A stretch of 64,000 nt of DNA from Rhodococcus sp. NBC_00297 (GTDB lineage Bacteria; Actinomycetota; Actinomycetes; Mycobacteriales; Mycobacteriaceae): contig NZ_CP108041.1 of assembly GCF_036173065.1 (NCBI RefSeq), positions 3,847,001 to 3,911,000 on the forward strand, in the 5' to 3' direction. The notes below the pieces were generated by a model, which was not told the origin of the DNA, did no database searches, and saw only the letters and a list, made by a program, of their open reading frames with translations. A program made the position numbers and the translations under genes. Shown in pieces: positions 36,777 to 45,746 of the stretch (position 1 is its first letter; each line of letters opens with the position of its first letter).

Positions 36777-38193
36777 CGCCGGATCCGCCCAACAGCGAGC
36801 GCGTCAGTCTCTGACGCTCGTCCACGCAGGCGGTGAGCACCGCGGCGACGTCGTCGTCGGTGATCACCGTCGTGTGCCCGTCGGCGCCATGGTCGTCGCG
36901 TTCGATCGCGGCCACCACGGTGCGGCGCACGAGTTCTCGGACGTACGAGGCGGTTCCACCCTCGGTCGCCTCCACCAGCGGTGTGAGATCGGCTGCCACG
37001 TTCACCGCCGACAGGTAGAGCCGTGCCAACCGTTCGCGACCGCGGGTGTCGGGCAACGGGATCTCGACCGCGAGGTCGATACGGCCGGGCCTGTCCCGGA
37101 CCGCTCGCTCGATGGAGTCCGGTCTGTTGGTGGTCAGGACGAACGTGACGTCCGCGTCGCCGTCCATGCCGTCCATCGCGTCGAGCAAGGCGAACAGGAG
37201 CGAGTTCACACCCGTTTCCTCGCGCTCCCGGGCGATGAGATCGACGTCCTCGACCACCACGACCGACGGGCTCAGGTGGCGTGCAAGGGTGGTGGCCTCG
37301 GCGATGTGGCGCATCGCGGACCCGGTCAGCACGATCACCGTGCTGTCCGGCACGAGTCCGAGCAGGTGGCGGACCGTGTGGGTCTTGCCGGTTCCGGGTG
37401 GGCCGTACAGGAGTATGCCGCGACCCACGTGTTGGCCCGCTTCACGTAGTCGTGCTGCCGAGGACCCGACGGTGACGAGATGGCGAGTCATCGCCTCGAG
37501 GGTGCCGTCGGGCAGGATCAAGTCCTCGCCCGCGACGGTGGGCCTCGCCATGAACCTCACGAGGCCGTTGCCCCGTCCACCGCCCCCTCCCAGGGCCAGG
37601 ACCTGCCCGCGCATGACGTCGTGGTCGGTCATGAGCGAGAGGAGGGCGTCCAGCGTGCTCGCACCGGCGTCTCGATCGCCGGACAGCACCTCGATCTGGA
37701 GTGGGGCCTGGTGGGCCGGGTCGGGAATGTGGAGCGCGACCGCCACGGGAATACCGCCGGGAGAGTGGGTGTCGAGCAACCCGAACACCGGGACGGACAT
37801 CGTCGACGTGGGACCGACGTCCACCGACCGGTACTCGACCGGTGCGCCGCGACAACTGCCACCGCGACGGCAGGAACTCAGCATGGCGACGAGATCGTCG
37901 TGGTACCGCTCGTGGCCACGAACCGACGACCACCGTTGTGCCGCAGATGAAGTCGACTCCTCCGGGCGGTCATCGGCATAGGCCTCGACGGCGAGGACGA
38001 GGGTCGCGGCCTGATAGGCGGGGAGTGAGCGGCGATGCGAGATCACCGCATCCGGAGGCGCCGCCAGGTGCGAGAAGATGTGCAGCGCAGGCTCGTCGAG
38101 CGGACCGGTGTCGAGTGTCCGGGCGCGATGGGAGAGATGGGACAGGGCTCCGCTGACGATGTCGAGGGAGTCCGGGGAAAGCGTGAGGGTCAC
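36760..38193 (-). CDS. AAA+ ATPase of the FtsH/CDC48 type
   Basis: 477 residues. The N-terminal 200 residues are unlike known domains. The AAA core follows: Walker A LLYGPPGTGKTHTVRHL, Walker B VVVVEDVDLIARERE (Glu-Asp rather than Asp-Glu), sensor 1 TFVLTTNRPDSIE, arginine-finger region VRDRPGRIDLAVEIPLPD. No protease or second AAA domain. Single gene, GTG start, role unknown; a protein-remodelling function is inferred from the core. Confidence 0.8.
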   Translation of the reverse strand: MTLTLSPDSLDIVSGALSHLSHRARTLDTGPLDEPALHIFSHLAAPPDAVISHRRSLPAYQAATLVLAVEAYADDRPEESTSSAAQRWSSVRGHERYHDDLVAMLSSCRRGGSCRGAPVEYRSVDVGPTSTMSVPVFGLLDTHSPGGIPVAVALHIPDPAHQAPLQIEVLSGDRDAGASTLDALLSLMTDHDVMRGQVLALGGGGGRGNGLVRFMARPTVAGEDLILPDGTLEAMTRHLVTVGSSAARLREAGQHVGRGILLYGPPGTGKTHTVRHLLGLVPDSTVIVLTGSAMRHIAEATTLARHLSPSVVVVEDVDLIAREREETGVNSLLFALLDAMDGMDGDADVTFVLTTNRPDSIERAVRDRPGRIDLAVEIPLPDTRGRERLARLYLSAVNVAADLTPLVEATEGGTASYVRELVRRTVVAAIERDDHGADGHTTVITDDDVAAVLTACVDERQRLTRSLLGGSGVRPAG

Positions 38194-38384
38194 AGTGAAC
38201 GCACTACCAGTGCGGATGGTTCGAAGGAATGTGACGCAGGATGTGGCGCCCGTGAGAAAGGGGAAGAGGGGGGCGGAGAATCACATCCGCACGGTCACGG
38301 TAGCACCGCGGCATGGATGTGCGCCAGAGCCGGCCGCGGTTCCGGCCCTCGCGGCGTCCGGGCGTTGGTGATTCACTGGAGACC

Positions 38385-38804
38385 ATGTCGGCCACCGGAT
38401 GGTTCCTCGTCGCCCTGATCGTTCTCGTCGCCGCCGTTCTCGCGTTCCGACTTCTCGGACGCGCCGCATCCGGCAGGCCCACGACCTCCGGCGAGGTCGG
38501 AACGGTCGGGTTGGACGACGGTGCTCGCGCCGAGATTCATCGACTGCTGGCCGCCGACAAGAAGATTCAGGCGATCAAGGTCTATCGGGAACGAACTGGC
38601 GCCGGACTGCGCGACGCGAAGGTGGCGGTCGAGTCCCTCGAACGCGGTGAGTCCCTCACGCCGGGCCCGGTGCAGTGGGACGACCTCGTTCCACGCCTCA
38701 CGGCACTGAAGAACGAGGGACAGGCGATCGCCGCGATCAAGTTGCTCCGCGAGCGGACCGGGTTGTCGCTGCTCGAGGCCAAGAACGCCGTCGATCGACT
38801 GTGA
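38385..38804 (+). CDS. Membrane-anchored protein with two L7/L12 C-terminal-like repeats
   Basis: 139 residues. Membrane helix at residues 4-24 (GWFLVALIVLVAAVLAFRLL), then two copies of a repeat like the ribosomal L7/L12 C-terminal fold: AIKVYRERTGAGLRDAKVAV and AIKLLRERTGLSLLEAKNAV. The first precedes a linker with QWDDLVPRL. Such proteins are widespread in actinobacteria; function unknown. ATG 38385 starts exactly at the helix. It ends 8 bases before the convergent PemK-like gene. Confidence 0.8.
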   Translation: MSATGWFLVALIVLVAAVLAFRLLGRAASGRPTTSGEVGTVGLDDGARAEIHRLLAADKKIQAIKVYRERTGAGLRDAKVAVESLERGESLTPGPVQWDDLVPRLTALKNEGQAIAAIKLLRERTGLSLLEAKNAVDRL

Positions 38805-38811
38805 TCCGAGT

Positions 38812-39393
38812 TCAGTGCCAGGAGAAGTCGGAGCGCAGGCGCTGTGCCACCAGGTCGAAACGATCACGGGGGAGGACGGCTCCCTCTCGTCGGATCCCGC
38901 CCTCGGGAACGTCGAGCACGCGGTCGAGACGGACCCAACTCGGGCGTCCCTGCGCGTCCCACGGCCCGCCGCCGAGGCCGAGCCAGTCACGGTCGCCGTC
39001 GTGCTTGCTCTGACTCGAGAGCATGAGGCCGAGCAGAGTGGAACCGTCGCGGCCGACCACGAGCACCGGTCGATCCTTGCCCTGCGACGGATCCTCCTCG
39101 TAGGCCACCCACGTCCACACGACCTCGCCCGGGTCCGCGGCGCCGTCCAGCGCGGGGGAGTACTCGATGCGCCGTGCGCGCATGGCGGTGGGAACCGAGG
39201 TCGACGTCACGGGCCGTCCCGACGGTGCTCCGGTGGGTGACGTGTCACCGGCACCGGACGCGCCGATGCGTGAACCCAACGACTGCGTCACCTTGTCGAG
39301 GGCGCCGGACCGCTGCAGCTGCCGGAACAGGCGCGGGCCTTCCGCCACTGCGAGTCGTCCCAGTTTCTTGCCGATCGACGCCAGAGTTGCCAT
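38812..39393 (-). CDS. PemK/MazF-fold protein without antitoxin
   Basis: 193 residues. The C-terminal 115 residues have PemK/MazF sequence (GEVVWTWVAYEEDPSQGKDRPVLVVGRDG). The N-terminal 75 residues are a basic/low-complexity extension (KLGRLAVAEGPRLFRQLQRS). No antitoxin-like small gene is adjacent, and the same orphan form sits in this place in M. tuberculosis (recalled: Rv2405 region). Probably not a classical toxin; function unknown. Confidence 0.75.
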   Translation of the reverse strand: MATLASIGKKLGRLAVAEGPRLFRQLQRSGALDKVTQSLGSRIGASGAGDTSPTGAPSGRPVTSTSVPTAMRARRIEYSPALDGAADPGEVVWTWVAYEEDPSQGKDRPVLVVGRDGSTLLGLMLSSQSKHDGDRDWLGLGGGPWDAQGRPSWVRLDRVLDVPEGGIRREGAVLPRDRFDLVAQRLRSDFSWH

Positions 39394-39439
39394 GCCGACC
39401 AGGCTACCGAGACCCGAGGACGTAGCTCACCACCGTGAG

Positions 39440-39458
39440 TGAGGTTCGGCTACCCTAA
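39440..39458 (+). promoter_or_regulatory. IdeR/DtxR iron box
   Basis: TGAGGTTCGGCTACCCTAA matches the 19-base iron-box consensus TTAGGTTAGGCTAACCTAA at 16 positions. It covers a TACCCT -10-like hexamer (39451-39456) 40 bases before the start of a siderophore-binding lipoprotein gene. Iron-bound IdeR would shut the gene off. A small inverted repeat TCGGGA-GAT-TCCCGA (39467-39481) lies in the leader. Confidence 0.75.
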
Positions 39459-39498
39459 GTCCGATTTCGGGAGATTCCCGATGTGAAAGAGGGTTGTC

Positions 39499-40527
39499 GT
39501 GAGGCGTGGAAGTGTCGGACGTGTGGGTTACCGCACGGTGGTGGCCGTCGGACTGAGTGTCCTGGCGCTGGTGTCGGCGTGCTCGTCCGACACCGAGAGC
39601 GGATCGACCGAGGGGTCGGTGACCGTGACTCACGCCTACGGCGAGACCGTCGTGCCGGCCGATCCGCAGCGTGTGGTCTCGGTCGGACTGACCGAGCAGG
39701 ACACCCTGCTGGCTCTCGGCGTCGTTCCCGTCGGTGTCACGGAGTGGTACGGAGAGCAGCCGGACGCGACGTGGCCCTGGGCTCACGATCTGCTGGGTGA
39801 CGCCCGGCCCGAGGTGCTCACCCAGGACGACGGCATCCAGTTCGAGAAGGTCACCGCCCTCGAACCCGACCTCATCATCGGCACCAACGCCGGTATGACG
39901 CAGGACGACTACACCCGGTTGAGCGACATCGCCCCGACCATCGCCCACAGCGACGTCGATTCCCCCTACTTCGAGCCGTGGGATCAGCAGACCCGCACCA
40001 TCGGAGCCGCGCTCGGCAAGCCCGACGAGGCGGAGGCGCTCGTCGAGAACGTCCGCACCCGGTACCGAGAGGCCGCCGAGGCCCACCCCGAGTTCGCGGG
40101 GAAGAAGGCCGTCCTCCTGCAGAACGCGATCTACGACGGCAACGCCATCGCCTATCAGGACGGTCTGAGCACCGACTTCCTCACCTCGCTCGGGTTCGAG
40201 ATCCCGTCCGAGCTCGACGCCTTCGTCCAGGAGGAGGACGCCCAGGCGTACATCCCGTTGGAGAACCTCTCCGTGCTCGACACCGCCGACGTGCTGCTCT
40301 GGGCCACCGAGTCCCCGGAGGACCGCGCGACCCTCGAGGCCGACCCGGTGTACTCGTCGTTGCAGGAGGTGCGGGAGAACAGGCTCGTCTTCACCGACGC
40401 GATCACGGCCGGCGCCATCTACTTCACCTCGCCGCTGAGCCTGCCGTACCTGCTCGACTCGCTCGTACCGGCATTCGAGAGCACCCTCGCGGGTGCCGGA
40501 GCGGCCACCACCACGGCCCCCGCCTGA
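39499..40527 (+). CDS. Fe-siderophore ABC transporter substrate-binding lipoprotein
   Basis: 342 residues. Lipoprotein signal peptide with lipobox LVSAC near residue 27. Then a periplasmic-binding (FecB/FhuD-type) fold: RVVSVGLTEQDTLLALGVVP, LEPDLIIGTNAGMTQDDY, ALGKPDEAEALVENVRTRY. It would capture ferric siderophore at the outer face of the membrane and hand it to a permease encoded elsewhere. GTG 39499 with AAAGAGGG before it. The iron box upstream supports the role. Confidence 0.88.
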   Translation: MRRGSVGRVGYRTVVAVGLSVLALVSACSSDTESGSTEGSVTVTHAYGETVVPADPQRVVSVGLTEQDTLLALGVVPVGVTEWYGEQPDATWPWAHDLLGDARPEVLTQDDGIQFEKVTALEPDLIIGTNAGMTQDDYTRLSDIAPTIAHSDVDSPYFEPWDQQTRTIGAALGKPDEAEALVENVRTRYREAAEAHPEFAGKKAVLLQNAIYDGNAIAYQDGLSTDFLTSLGFEIPSELDAFVQEEDAQAYIPLENLSVLDTADVLLWATESPEDRATLEADPVYSSLQEVRENRLVFTDAITAGAIYFTSPLSLPYLLDSLVPAFESTLAGAGAATTTAPA

Positions 40528-40530
40528 CCC

Positions 40531-40646
40531 CTCCGGCCTGCCCGCCCCACCTGCACGACCGGCCTCCGGCCTGCCCGCCCCACCTGCACGACCGGCCTCC
40601 GGCCTGCCCGCCCCACCTGCACGACCGGCCTCCGGCCTGCCCGGGA
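40531..40646. repeat. 33-bp tandem repeat array between siderophore-binding gene and lepA
   Basis: CTCCGGCCTGCCC starts at 40531, 40564, 40597 and 40630: three complete 33-base units plus a partial fourth, identical by eye. The unit includes CCGGCCTCCGGCCTGCCCG, a relative of the GGCC core at 4.8, 18 and 47 kb. It directly follows the stop of the upstream gene and precedes the large hairpin at 40650. Confidence 0.9.
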
Positions 40647-40649
40647 CCC

Positions 40650-40692
40650 CGGCCGTGGTGACGTGCAGATATTCTGTACGTCACCACGGCCG
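40650..40692. terminator. Large perfect hairpin in front of lepA
   Basis: CGGCCGTGGTGACGT (40650-40664) pairs with ACGTCACCACGGCCG (40678-40692). Inside, after one G-T pair, CAGA (40666-40669) pairs with TCTG (40673-40676), leaving a TAT loop: about 20 bp in all. It may terminate the siderophore-binding gene and/or act as a regulatory element in the lepA leader. TATTCT (40670-40675) at the tip could be a -10 box. Confidence 0.75.
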
Positions 40693-42549
40693 TCTCGTCA
40701 GGAGTACCCCATCACCAATTTTGCGGACACGACGTTCACGGATCCCACCAGGATCCGTAACTTCTGCATCATCGCCCACATCGACCATGGCAAGTCGACG
40801 CTGGCCGACCGCATGCTGCAGCTCACCGGTGTCATCGACGACCGGTCGATGCGCGCGCAGTACCTCGATCGCATGGACATCGAGCGTGAGCGCGGCATCA
40901 CCATCAAGGCGCAGAATGTCCGCCTGCCGTGGAAGGTGGGGGACACCGAGCACGTCCTGCACCTGATCGACACCCCCGGACACGTCGACTTCACCTACGA
41001 GGTGTCGCGTGCACTCGAGGCGTGCGAGGGTGCCGTGCTCCTCGTCGACGCTGCACAGGGCATCGAGGCGCAGACGCTCGCCAACCTCTACCTGGCACTC
41101 GAGAAGGATCTGACGATCATTCCGGTGCTGAACAAGATCGACCTGCCCGCGGCGGACCCCGACCGCTACGCCGCGGAGATCGCCCACATCGTCGGCTGCG
41201 AGGCGGACGACGTGCTGCGCGTCTCGGGCAAGACCGGCATGGGCGTCGAGGCATTGCTCGACGAGGTGGTCCGTCTGGTGCCCGCGCCGGTCGGCGACGC
41301 CGACGGCCCCGCACGCGCCATGATCTTCGACTCCGTCTACGACGCGTACCGCGGCGTGGTGACGTACGTGCGCGTGGTGGACGGCAAGATCCTGCCGCGC
41401 GAGAAGGTCACCATGATGTCGACCGGTTCGACGCACGAGCTCGTCGAGGTGGGCATCGTCTCGCCGGACCCCAAGGCGACGAAGGGCCTCGGCGTCGGTG
41501 AGGTGGGCTATCTCATCACCGGCGTCAAGGACGTGCGTCAGTCGAAGGTGGGAGACACCGTCACCAGCGCCCGCAACGGCGCGACCGAAGCGCTCACCGG
41601 ATACCGCGAACCACGGCCGATGGTCTACTCGGGTCTCTACCCGGTGGACGGGTCCGATTACCCCGATCTGCGCGACGCCCTCGAGAAGTTGCAGCTCAAC
41701 GACGCCGCCCTCACTTACGAACCGGAGACGTCCGTCGCTCTCGGGTTCGGGTTCCGCTGCGGATTCCTCGGTCTGCTGCACATGGAGATCACCCGCGAGC
41801 GCCTCGAGCGCGAGTTCGGGCTCGACCTGATCTCGACCTCGCCCAACGTCGTGTACCGGGTGGAGATGAACGACGGCGCCGAGCACATCGTCACCAACCC
41901 GTCGTACTGGCCGGAAGGCAAGGCGCGCGCGGTGTTCGAGCCGATGGTCAAGTGCACCATCATCTCGCCGAGCGAGTTCATCGGGTCCATCATGGAGCTG
42001 TGCCAGAGCCGCCGCGGTGAGCTCGGCGGCATGGACTATCTGTCGGAGACCCGCGTCGAGCTGCGCTACACCATCCCGATGGCCGAGATCATCTTCGACT
42101 TCTTCGACATCCTCAAGTCGCGCACCCGCGGCTACGCGAGCCTCGACTACGAGGAGATCGGCGAGGAGTCGGCCAACCTGGTGAAGGTGGACATCCTGCT
42201 GCAGGGCGAGGCCGTCGACGCGTTCTCGGCCATCGTGCACGCCGACGCGGCCGGTGCCTACGGCAACAAGATGACCACCCGACTCAAGGACCTGATCCCG
42301 CGCCAGCAGTACGAGATCCCGATCCAGGCGGCGATCGGGTCGAAGATCATCGCGCGCGAGAACATCCGTGCGATCCGCAAGGACGTCCTGGCGAAGTGCT
42401 ACGGCGGTGACATCAGCCGTAAGCGCAAACTGCTCGAGAAGCAGAAGGCCGGCAAGAAGCGGATGAAGACCATCGGTCGTGTCGACGTGCCACAGGAGGC
42501 GTTCGTCGCCGCCCTGTCCACCGACGCGTCCGCGGACAAGAAGAAGTAG
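40663..42549 (+). CDS. lepA: Elongation factor 4 (LepA)
   Basis: About 610-628 residues; ribosome-bound GTPase affecting translation initiation and elongation. G1 [10 protein letters not shown]2 RGITIKAQ, G3 DTPGHVDF, G4 NKID, then the LepA-specific C-terminus ([18 protein letters not shown]). The start is unclear. GTG 40663 is the only canonical in-frame start before the G1 motif, but it lies inside the left arm of a 20-bp hairpin. A good ribosome binding site (AGGAG, 40700-40704) stands 6 bases before ATC 40711, from which the conserved N-terminus (TNFADTTF) begins. Leaderless GTG or a non-canonical ATC start are both possible. Confidence 0.95.
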   Translation: MQIFCTSPRPSRQEYPITNFADTTFTDPTRIRNFCIIAHIDHGKSTLADRMLQLTGVIDDRSMRAQYLDRMDIERERGITIKAQNVRLPWKVGDTEHVLHLIDTPGHVDFTYEVSRALEACEGAVLLVDAAQGIEAQTLANLYLALEKDLTIIPVLNKIDLPAADPDRYAAEIAHIVGCEADDVLRVSGKTGMGVEALLDEVVRLVPAPVGDADGPARAMIFDSVYDAYRGVVTYVRVVDGKILPREKVTMMSTGSTHELVEVGIVSPDPKATKGLGVGEVGYLITGVKDVRQSKVGDTVTSARNGATEALTGYREPRPMVYSGLYPVDGSDYPDLRDALEKLQLNDAALTYEPETSVALGFGFRCGFLGLLHMEITRERLEREFGLDLISTSPNVVYRVEMNDGAEHIVTNPSYWPEGKARAVFEPMVKCTIISPSEFIGSIMELCQSRRGELGGMDYLSETRVELRYTIPMAEIIFDFFDILKSRTRGYASLDYEEIGEESANLVKVDILLQGEAVDAFSAIVHADAAGAYGNKMTTRLKDLIPRQQYEIPIQAAIGSKIIARENIRAIRKDVLAKCYGGDISRKRKLLEKQKAGKKRMKTIGRVDVPQEAFVAALSTDASADKKK

Positions 42550-42577
42550 GTCCGCGGTCGCTCCCGCGGGGACACCC

Positions 42578-43270
42578 ATGACCAGGACCCCGCCGGCCGG
42601 CACCGGGTCCGCCGCCGACGACGATCCGCCGTCGCTGGCCGACGCGGACCTGCTCCGTACTCCGCCGGCGACGCCGCGCGGAGTGCGCACGCGCGCTGCG
42701 CTCGTCGCGGCGGCGCGGGTGGTGTTCGAGCGTGCCGGGTACCTCGACGCCCGTCTCGTGGACATCACCGCCGAGGCTCGCTGCTCGTCCGGCACGTTCT
42801 ACACCTACTTCGCGAGCAAGGAAGAGATCTTCGCGGCGGTGCTCGAGGTGTCGCAGGACGACATGATGCACCCCGGTACCGAACACGTGCCGGACGACGG
42901 TGATCCGGTCGCAGTCATCGAGGCGAGCACGCGCGCGTACTTCGAGGCGTACGAACGCAACGCGAAGCTGATGGAACTGCTCGAACAGGTGGCGGCCATC
43001 GACATCCGGTTCCGGCGGCTCCGACGCAACCGTGCCGACGCGTTCGTCCGTCGCAACGCGCGCAGCATCGCCGGTCTCCAGCGACGAGGCCTGGCGGACA
43101 GCGGCGTGGATCCCGTCGTCGCATCACTTGCGTTGTCGGGCATGATCTCCCGGCTGGCGTTCACCCATTTCGTGGTGGAGCCGTCCCTCGGCGAGCCGCC
43201 GACGTGGTCGTCGGATCAGCTGGTGCACGCGGCGACGCGCCTGTGGGTCAACGCCCTCCGACTCGACTGA
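42578..43270 (+). CDS. TetR-family regulator
   Basis: 230 residues. After a Pro-rich N-terminal tail of about 30 residues comes the TetR helix-turn-helix (TRAALVAAARVVFERAGY, ITAEARCSSGTFYTYFASKEE), then a helical ligand domain. It starts 28 bases after lepA and ends 4 bases before the convergent trehalase-like gene. ATG 42578 has GGGG upstream. Target unknown; no clear palindrome was seen nearby. Confidence 0.87.
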   Translation: MTRTPPAGTGSAADDDPPSLADADLLRTPPATPRGVRTRAALVAAARVVFERAGYLDARLVDITAEARCSSGTFYTYFASKEEIFAAVLEVSQDDMMHPGTEHVPDDGDPVAVIEASTRAYFEAYERNAKLMELLEQVAAIDIRFRRLRRNRADAFVRRNARSIAGLQRRGLADSGVDPVVASLALSGMISRLAFTHFVVEPSLGEPPTWSSDQLVHAATRLWVNALRLD

Positions 43271-43273
43271 CCG

Positions 43274-45322
43274 TCAGGAGTGCGGGTGGCCGTGGGCGGG
43301 CTGGAACTGCCCGGCCTGCGCTGCCTCCTCCGCCCGGATGACGTGCACCACGGCGTTGATCAGCGCGAGGTGGGTGAACGCCTGCGGGAAGTTGCCCAGG
43401 TGCCGGCCCGTCTTCGCGTCGATCTCCTCCGCATAGAGCTTCAGCGGGCTCGCGAACCCGAGCAGCCGTTCGCACAGTCGCTTCGCGCGGTGCAGTTCGC
43501 CGATCTCGACCAGTGCGGACACCAACCAGAACGAGCAGATGGTGAAGGTGCCCTCCTCGCCGGAGAGCCCGTCGTCCGTGGTGTCGACGCGGTAGCGCAG
43601 TACCAGGCCGTCCTCGGTGAGCTCGTCGGCGATGGCGAGCACCGTCGCCCGGACGCGCTCGTCGTCCGAGGGCAGGAACCGCAGGAGCGGCACCAGCAGT
43701 AACGAGGCGTCGAGTGAGTCGTCGCCGTATCGCTGGGTGAAGACTCCGCGCGAGTCGACGCCGTGCTCGAGAACGTCGGCCTTGATCTCGTCGGCGATGC
43801 TCGACCATTCCTCGGCGTACGCCTTCTCGCCGTGCAGCACAGCAAGTTTCGCTCCGCGGTCGAGCGCCACCCAGCACATCACCTTGGAGGACGTGAAGTG
43901 CTGCGGTTCCCCACGTACCTCCCAGATGCCCCGGTCGGGCTCGCGCCAGTGCTCGATCGCTTCCTCCACCTGACGCTTCAGCAAGGGCCACAGCGACTCC
44001 GGAACATTCTCCCGCGAGCGCACGTGCAGGTAGACGGAATCGAGCATCGTGCCCCAGATGTCGTGCTGCACCTGGTTGTAGGCACCGTTACCGATGCGAA
44101 CGGGGACGGCTCCGTCGTACCCGGACAGGTGTCCGAGCTCCTCCTCCTCGAGCGTGCGTTCGCCGCCGATGCCGTACATCACCTGCAGCGGAACGGGTTC
44201 GCCGTCGGGGCCCGACGTCACGTCGGAGATGAAGGCGAAGAAGTCGTTGGCCTCGCGATCGAGCCCGAGCGTGTACAGACCCCACAGGGCGAAGGTGGAG
44301 TCGCGTACCCAGGCGTACCGGTAGTCCCAGTTCCGCTCTCCGCCCGGCGTCTCCGGCAACGACGTGGTGCTCGCGGCGAGCAACGCGCCGGTCGGTGCGT
44401 ACGTGAGACCCTTGAGGGTGAGCGCGCTGCGCTGCAGGAACCCGCGCCACGGATGGTCGGGAAAGCGGCCGATGGTGATCCACTGGCGCCAGCACTCCGC
44501 CGTCTGCCACATCTTTTCGGCTGACTCCTCGAAGGTGCGGGGAGGATCGAGCGTCGACCACGACAGCGCGACGAAGACGTTGTCGCCCTCCGTCATCCGA
44601 GTCCGGGCGCGGGCCTCTCGCCCCTCGAGGCCGATGCGCAGATTGGTGGTCAACTTGAGGGTGGGTTCGGTGCCGTCGCCCGCCGTGGCGGTGGCCGTCG
44701 CCTCCTCGTAGACGTTGCCGGTGTACTCCCACACGGCAGGCTTGCGGTGGTAGTCGAACGCGGGCTCACAACTCATCTCGAGCTCGACCGTTCCACTGAC
44801 GCACTTCACGCTGCGGATGAGGCAGTGCTCGGCGTCCCAGTCGGACGGGGCCCGGCGGTGCGTGCGGGAGCGCTCGTCCGTGTTGTGCCACTTGCCCATC
44901 ACCAGAGCGTCGCGGACCACCAACCATCCGGTCTCGGTCTGCCACGTGGTCTCGACGATCAGACCGCCCGGGAGATAGCGCCGCGCCGCGGGCACGTTCT
45001 GACCGTAGGGGCCGATGCGGAACTGCCCGGCACCGCGATCGAGCACCGCTCCGAAGATGCTGGGGGAATCGGGTCGCGGAATGCACATCCACTCCACCGC
45101 ACCGTTGCGAGCGATCAGACACGTGGTCTCGCAGTCCGACAGGAAGGCGTAGTCGTCGATCGGCGGAAACGTCGTGCGATGCGGCAGCCAGGTCTGGGCC
45201 GTGCCGGGAACGGTGTCGAGCGCGCCGCCCTCCTCGGCCGGCTCGGCCGCGCCGGGGCCGAAGACGGCTTCCCCCGCGCTGGCGACGCGGGGGACCACGG
45301 ACTGTTCGTCGAACGGGCTCAT
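43274..45322 (-). CDS. GH15 family glycoside hydrolase, trehalase-like
   Basis: 682 residues. An N-terminal beta-sandwich (residues about 45-290; PIDDYAFLSDCETTCLIARNG) precedes an (alpha/alpha)6 barrel (NWDYRYAWVRDSTFALWGLY, YNQVQHDIWGTMLDSVY, DRGIWEVRGEPQHFTSSKVM). This is the layout of bacterial GH15 proteins; mycobacterial homologues at the same place next to lepA are trehalases. It would cleave trehalose to glucose in the cytosol (no signal peptide). ATG 45322 chosen because conserved sequence starts after it. Confidence 0.88.
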   Translation of the reverse strand: MSPFDEQSVVPRVASAGEAVFGPGAAEPAEEGGALDTVPGTAQTWLPHRTTFPPIDDYAFLSDCETTCLIARNGAVEWMCIPRPDSPSIFGAVLDRGAGQFRIGPYGQNVPAARRYLPGGLIVETTWQTETGWLVVRDALVMGKWHNTDERSRTHRRAPSDWDAEHCLIRSVKCVSGTVELEMSCEPAFDYHRKPAVWEYTGNVYEEATATATAGDGTEPTLKLTTNLRIGLEGREARARTRMTEGDNVFVALSWSTLDPPRTFEESAEKMWQTAECWRQWITIGRFPDHPWRGFLQRSALTLKGLTYAPTGALLAASTTSLPETPGGERNWDYRYAWVRDSTFALWGLYTLGLDREANDFFAFISDVTSGPDGEPVPLQVMYGIGGERTLEEEELGHLSGYDGAVPVRIGNGAYNQVQHDIWGTMLDSVYLHVRSRENVPESLWPLLKRQVEEAIEHWREPDRGIWEVRGEPQHFTSSKVMCWVALDRGAKLAVLHGEKAYAEEWSSIADEIKADVLEHGVDSRGVFTQRYGDDSLDASLLLVPLLRFLPSDDERVRATVLAIADELTEDGLVLRYRVDTTDDGLSGEEGTFTICSFWLVSALVEIGELHRAKRLCERLLGFASPLKLYAEEIDAKTGRHLGNFPQAFTHLALINAVVHVIRAEEAAQAGQFQPAHGHPHS

Positions 45323-45389
45323 CCGCCCATCATGAAGCCGTCCGGCGCCCCAGTCCACCGCGGAGAGCGAGGGACTACTGTCGTGAGGT

Positions 45390-45629
45390 GTGAACGCAGT
45401 GGCCACGTGGTGGGACGGAGTCGAACTCTGGATCGCCGGGTTGCCGTTCGTGCCCCAGGTCGCCGTCGTCCTGCTGGTGGTCGTGCCGGCAGCGGCACTC
45501 ACCGCGTACGTCGTCGACATCGTGTTGTCTGCGCTCTTCGATGCCAGGCGGCGCTACTTCCGCCGGACACCCGCCGACCGGGATCCCGCAGCCGTGACCA
45601 CCGGCGACTCCGACCCCCGAGAGAAGTGA
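45390..45629 (+). CDS. Small membrane protein (Rv2401-like position)
   Basis: 79 residues. One long hydrophobic stretch (VPQVAVVLLVVVPAAALTAYVVDIVL), then a basic part and an acidic tail. GTG start 68 bases from the divergent trehalase-like start. A small gene at this place before subI also exists in M. tuberculosis (recalled). Function unknown. Confidence 0.65.
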   Translation: MNAVATWWDGVELWIAGLPFVPQVAVVLLVVVPAAALTAYVVDIVLSALFDARRRYFRRTPADRDPAAVTTGDSDPREK

Positions 45630-45633
45630 CACC

Positions 45634-45711
45634 GTGCCCCGCTCCCGTGTGACCCTGGCCCTCATCGCGCTGATCGTGCTGGTGATCGTCGCGTGGCTGC
45701 TGACTCGGTAG
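45634..45711 (+). CDS. 25-residue single-helix membrane peptide
   Basis: MPRSRVTLALIALIVLVIVA followed by WLLTR: two basic N-terminal residues and one membrane helix. GTG start with GAGAAG 9 bases upstream, 4 bases after the stop of the preceding small membrane protein, so the pair is translated together. Small peptides of this kind are often missed in annotation. Real coding is likely but unproven. Confidence 0.5.
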   Translation: MPRSRVTLALIALIVLVIVAWLLTR

Positions 45712-45746
45712 CAGGCTCTCTCCGACTTTCTGCTAAATTCTCGGCT

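Noticed and set aside
38812-39498. Complete toxin-antitoxin pair
   Set aside because: No small antitoxin-like ORF lies next to the PemK-like gene; the upstream gap holds only the iron box and promoter of the lipoprotein gene.
40531-40646. CRISPR array
   Set aside because: The units are directly adjacent with no unique spacers and no cas genes nearby; a plain tandem repeat.
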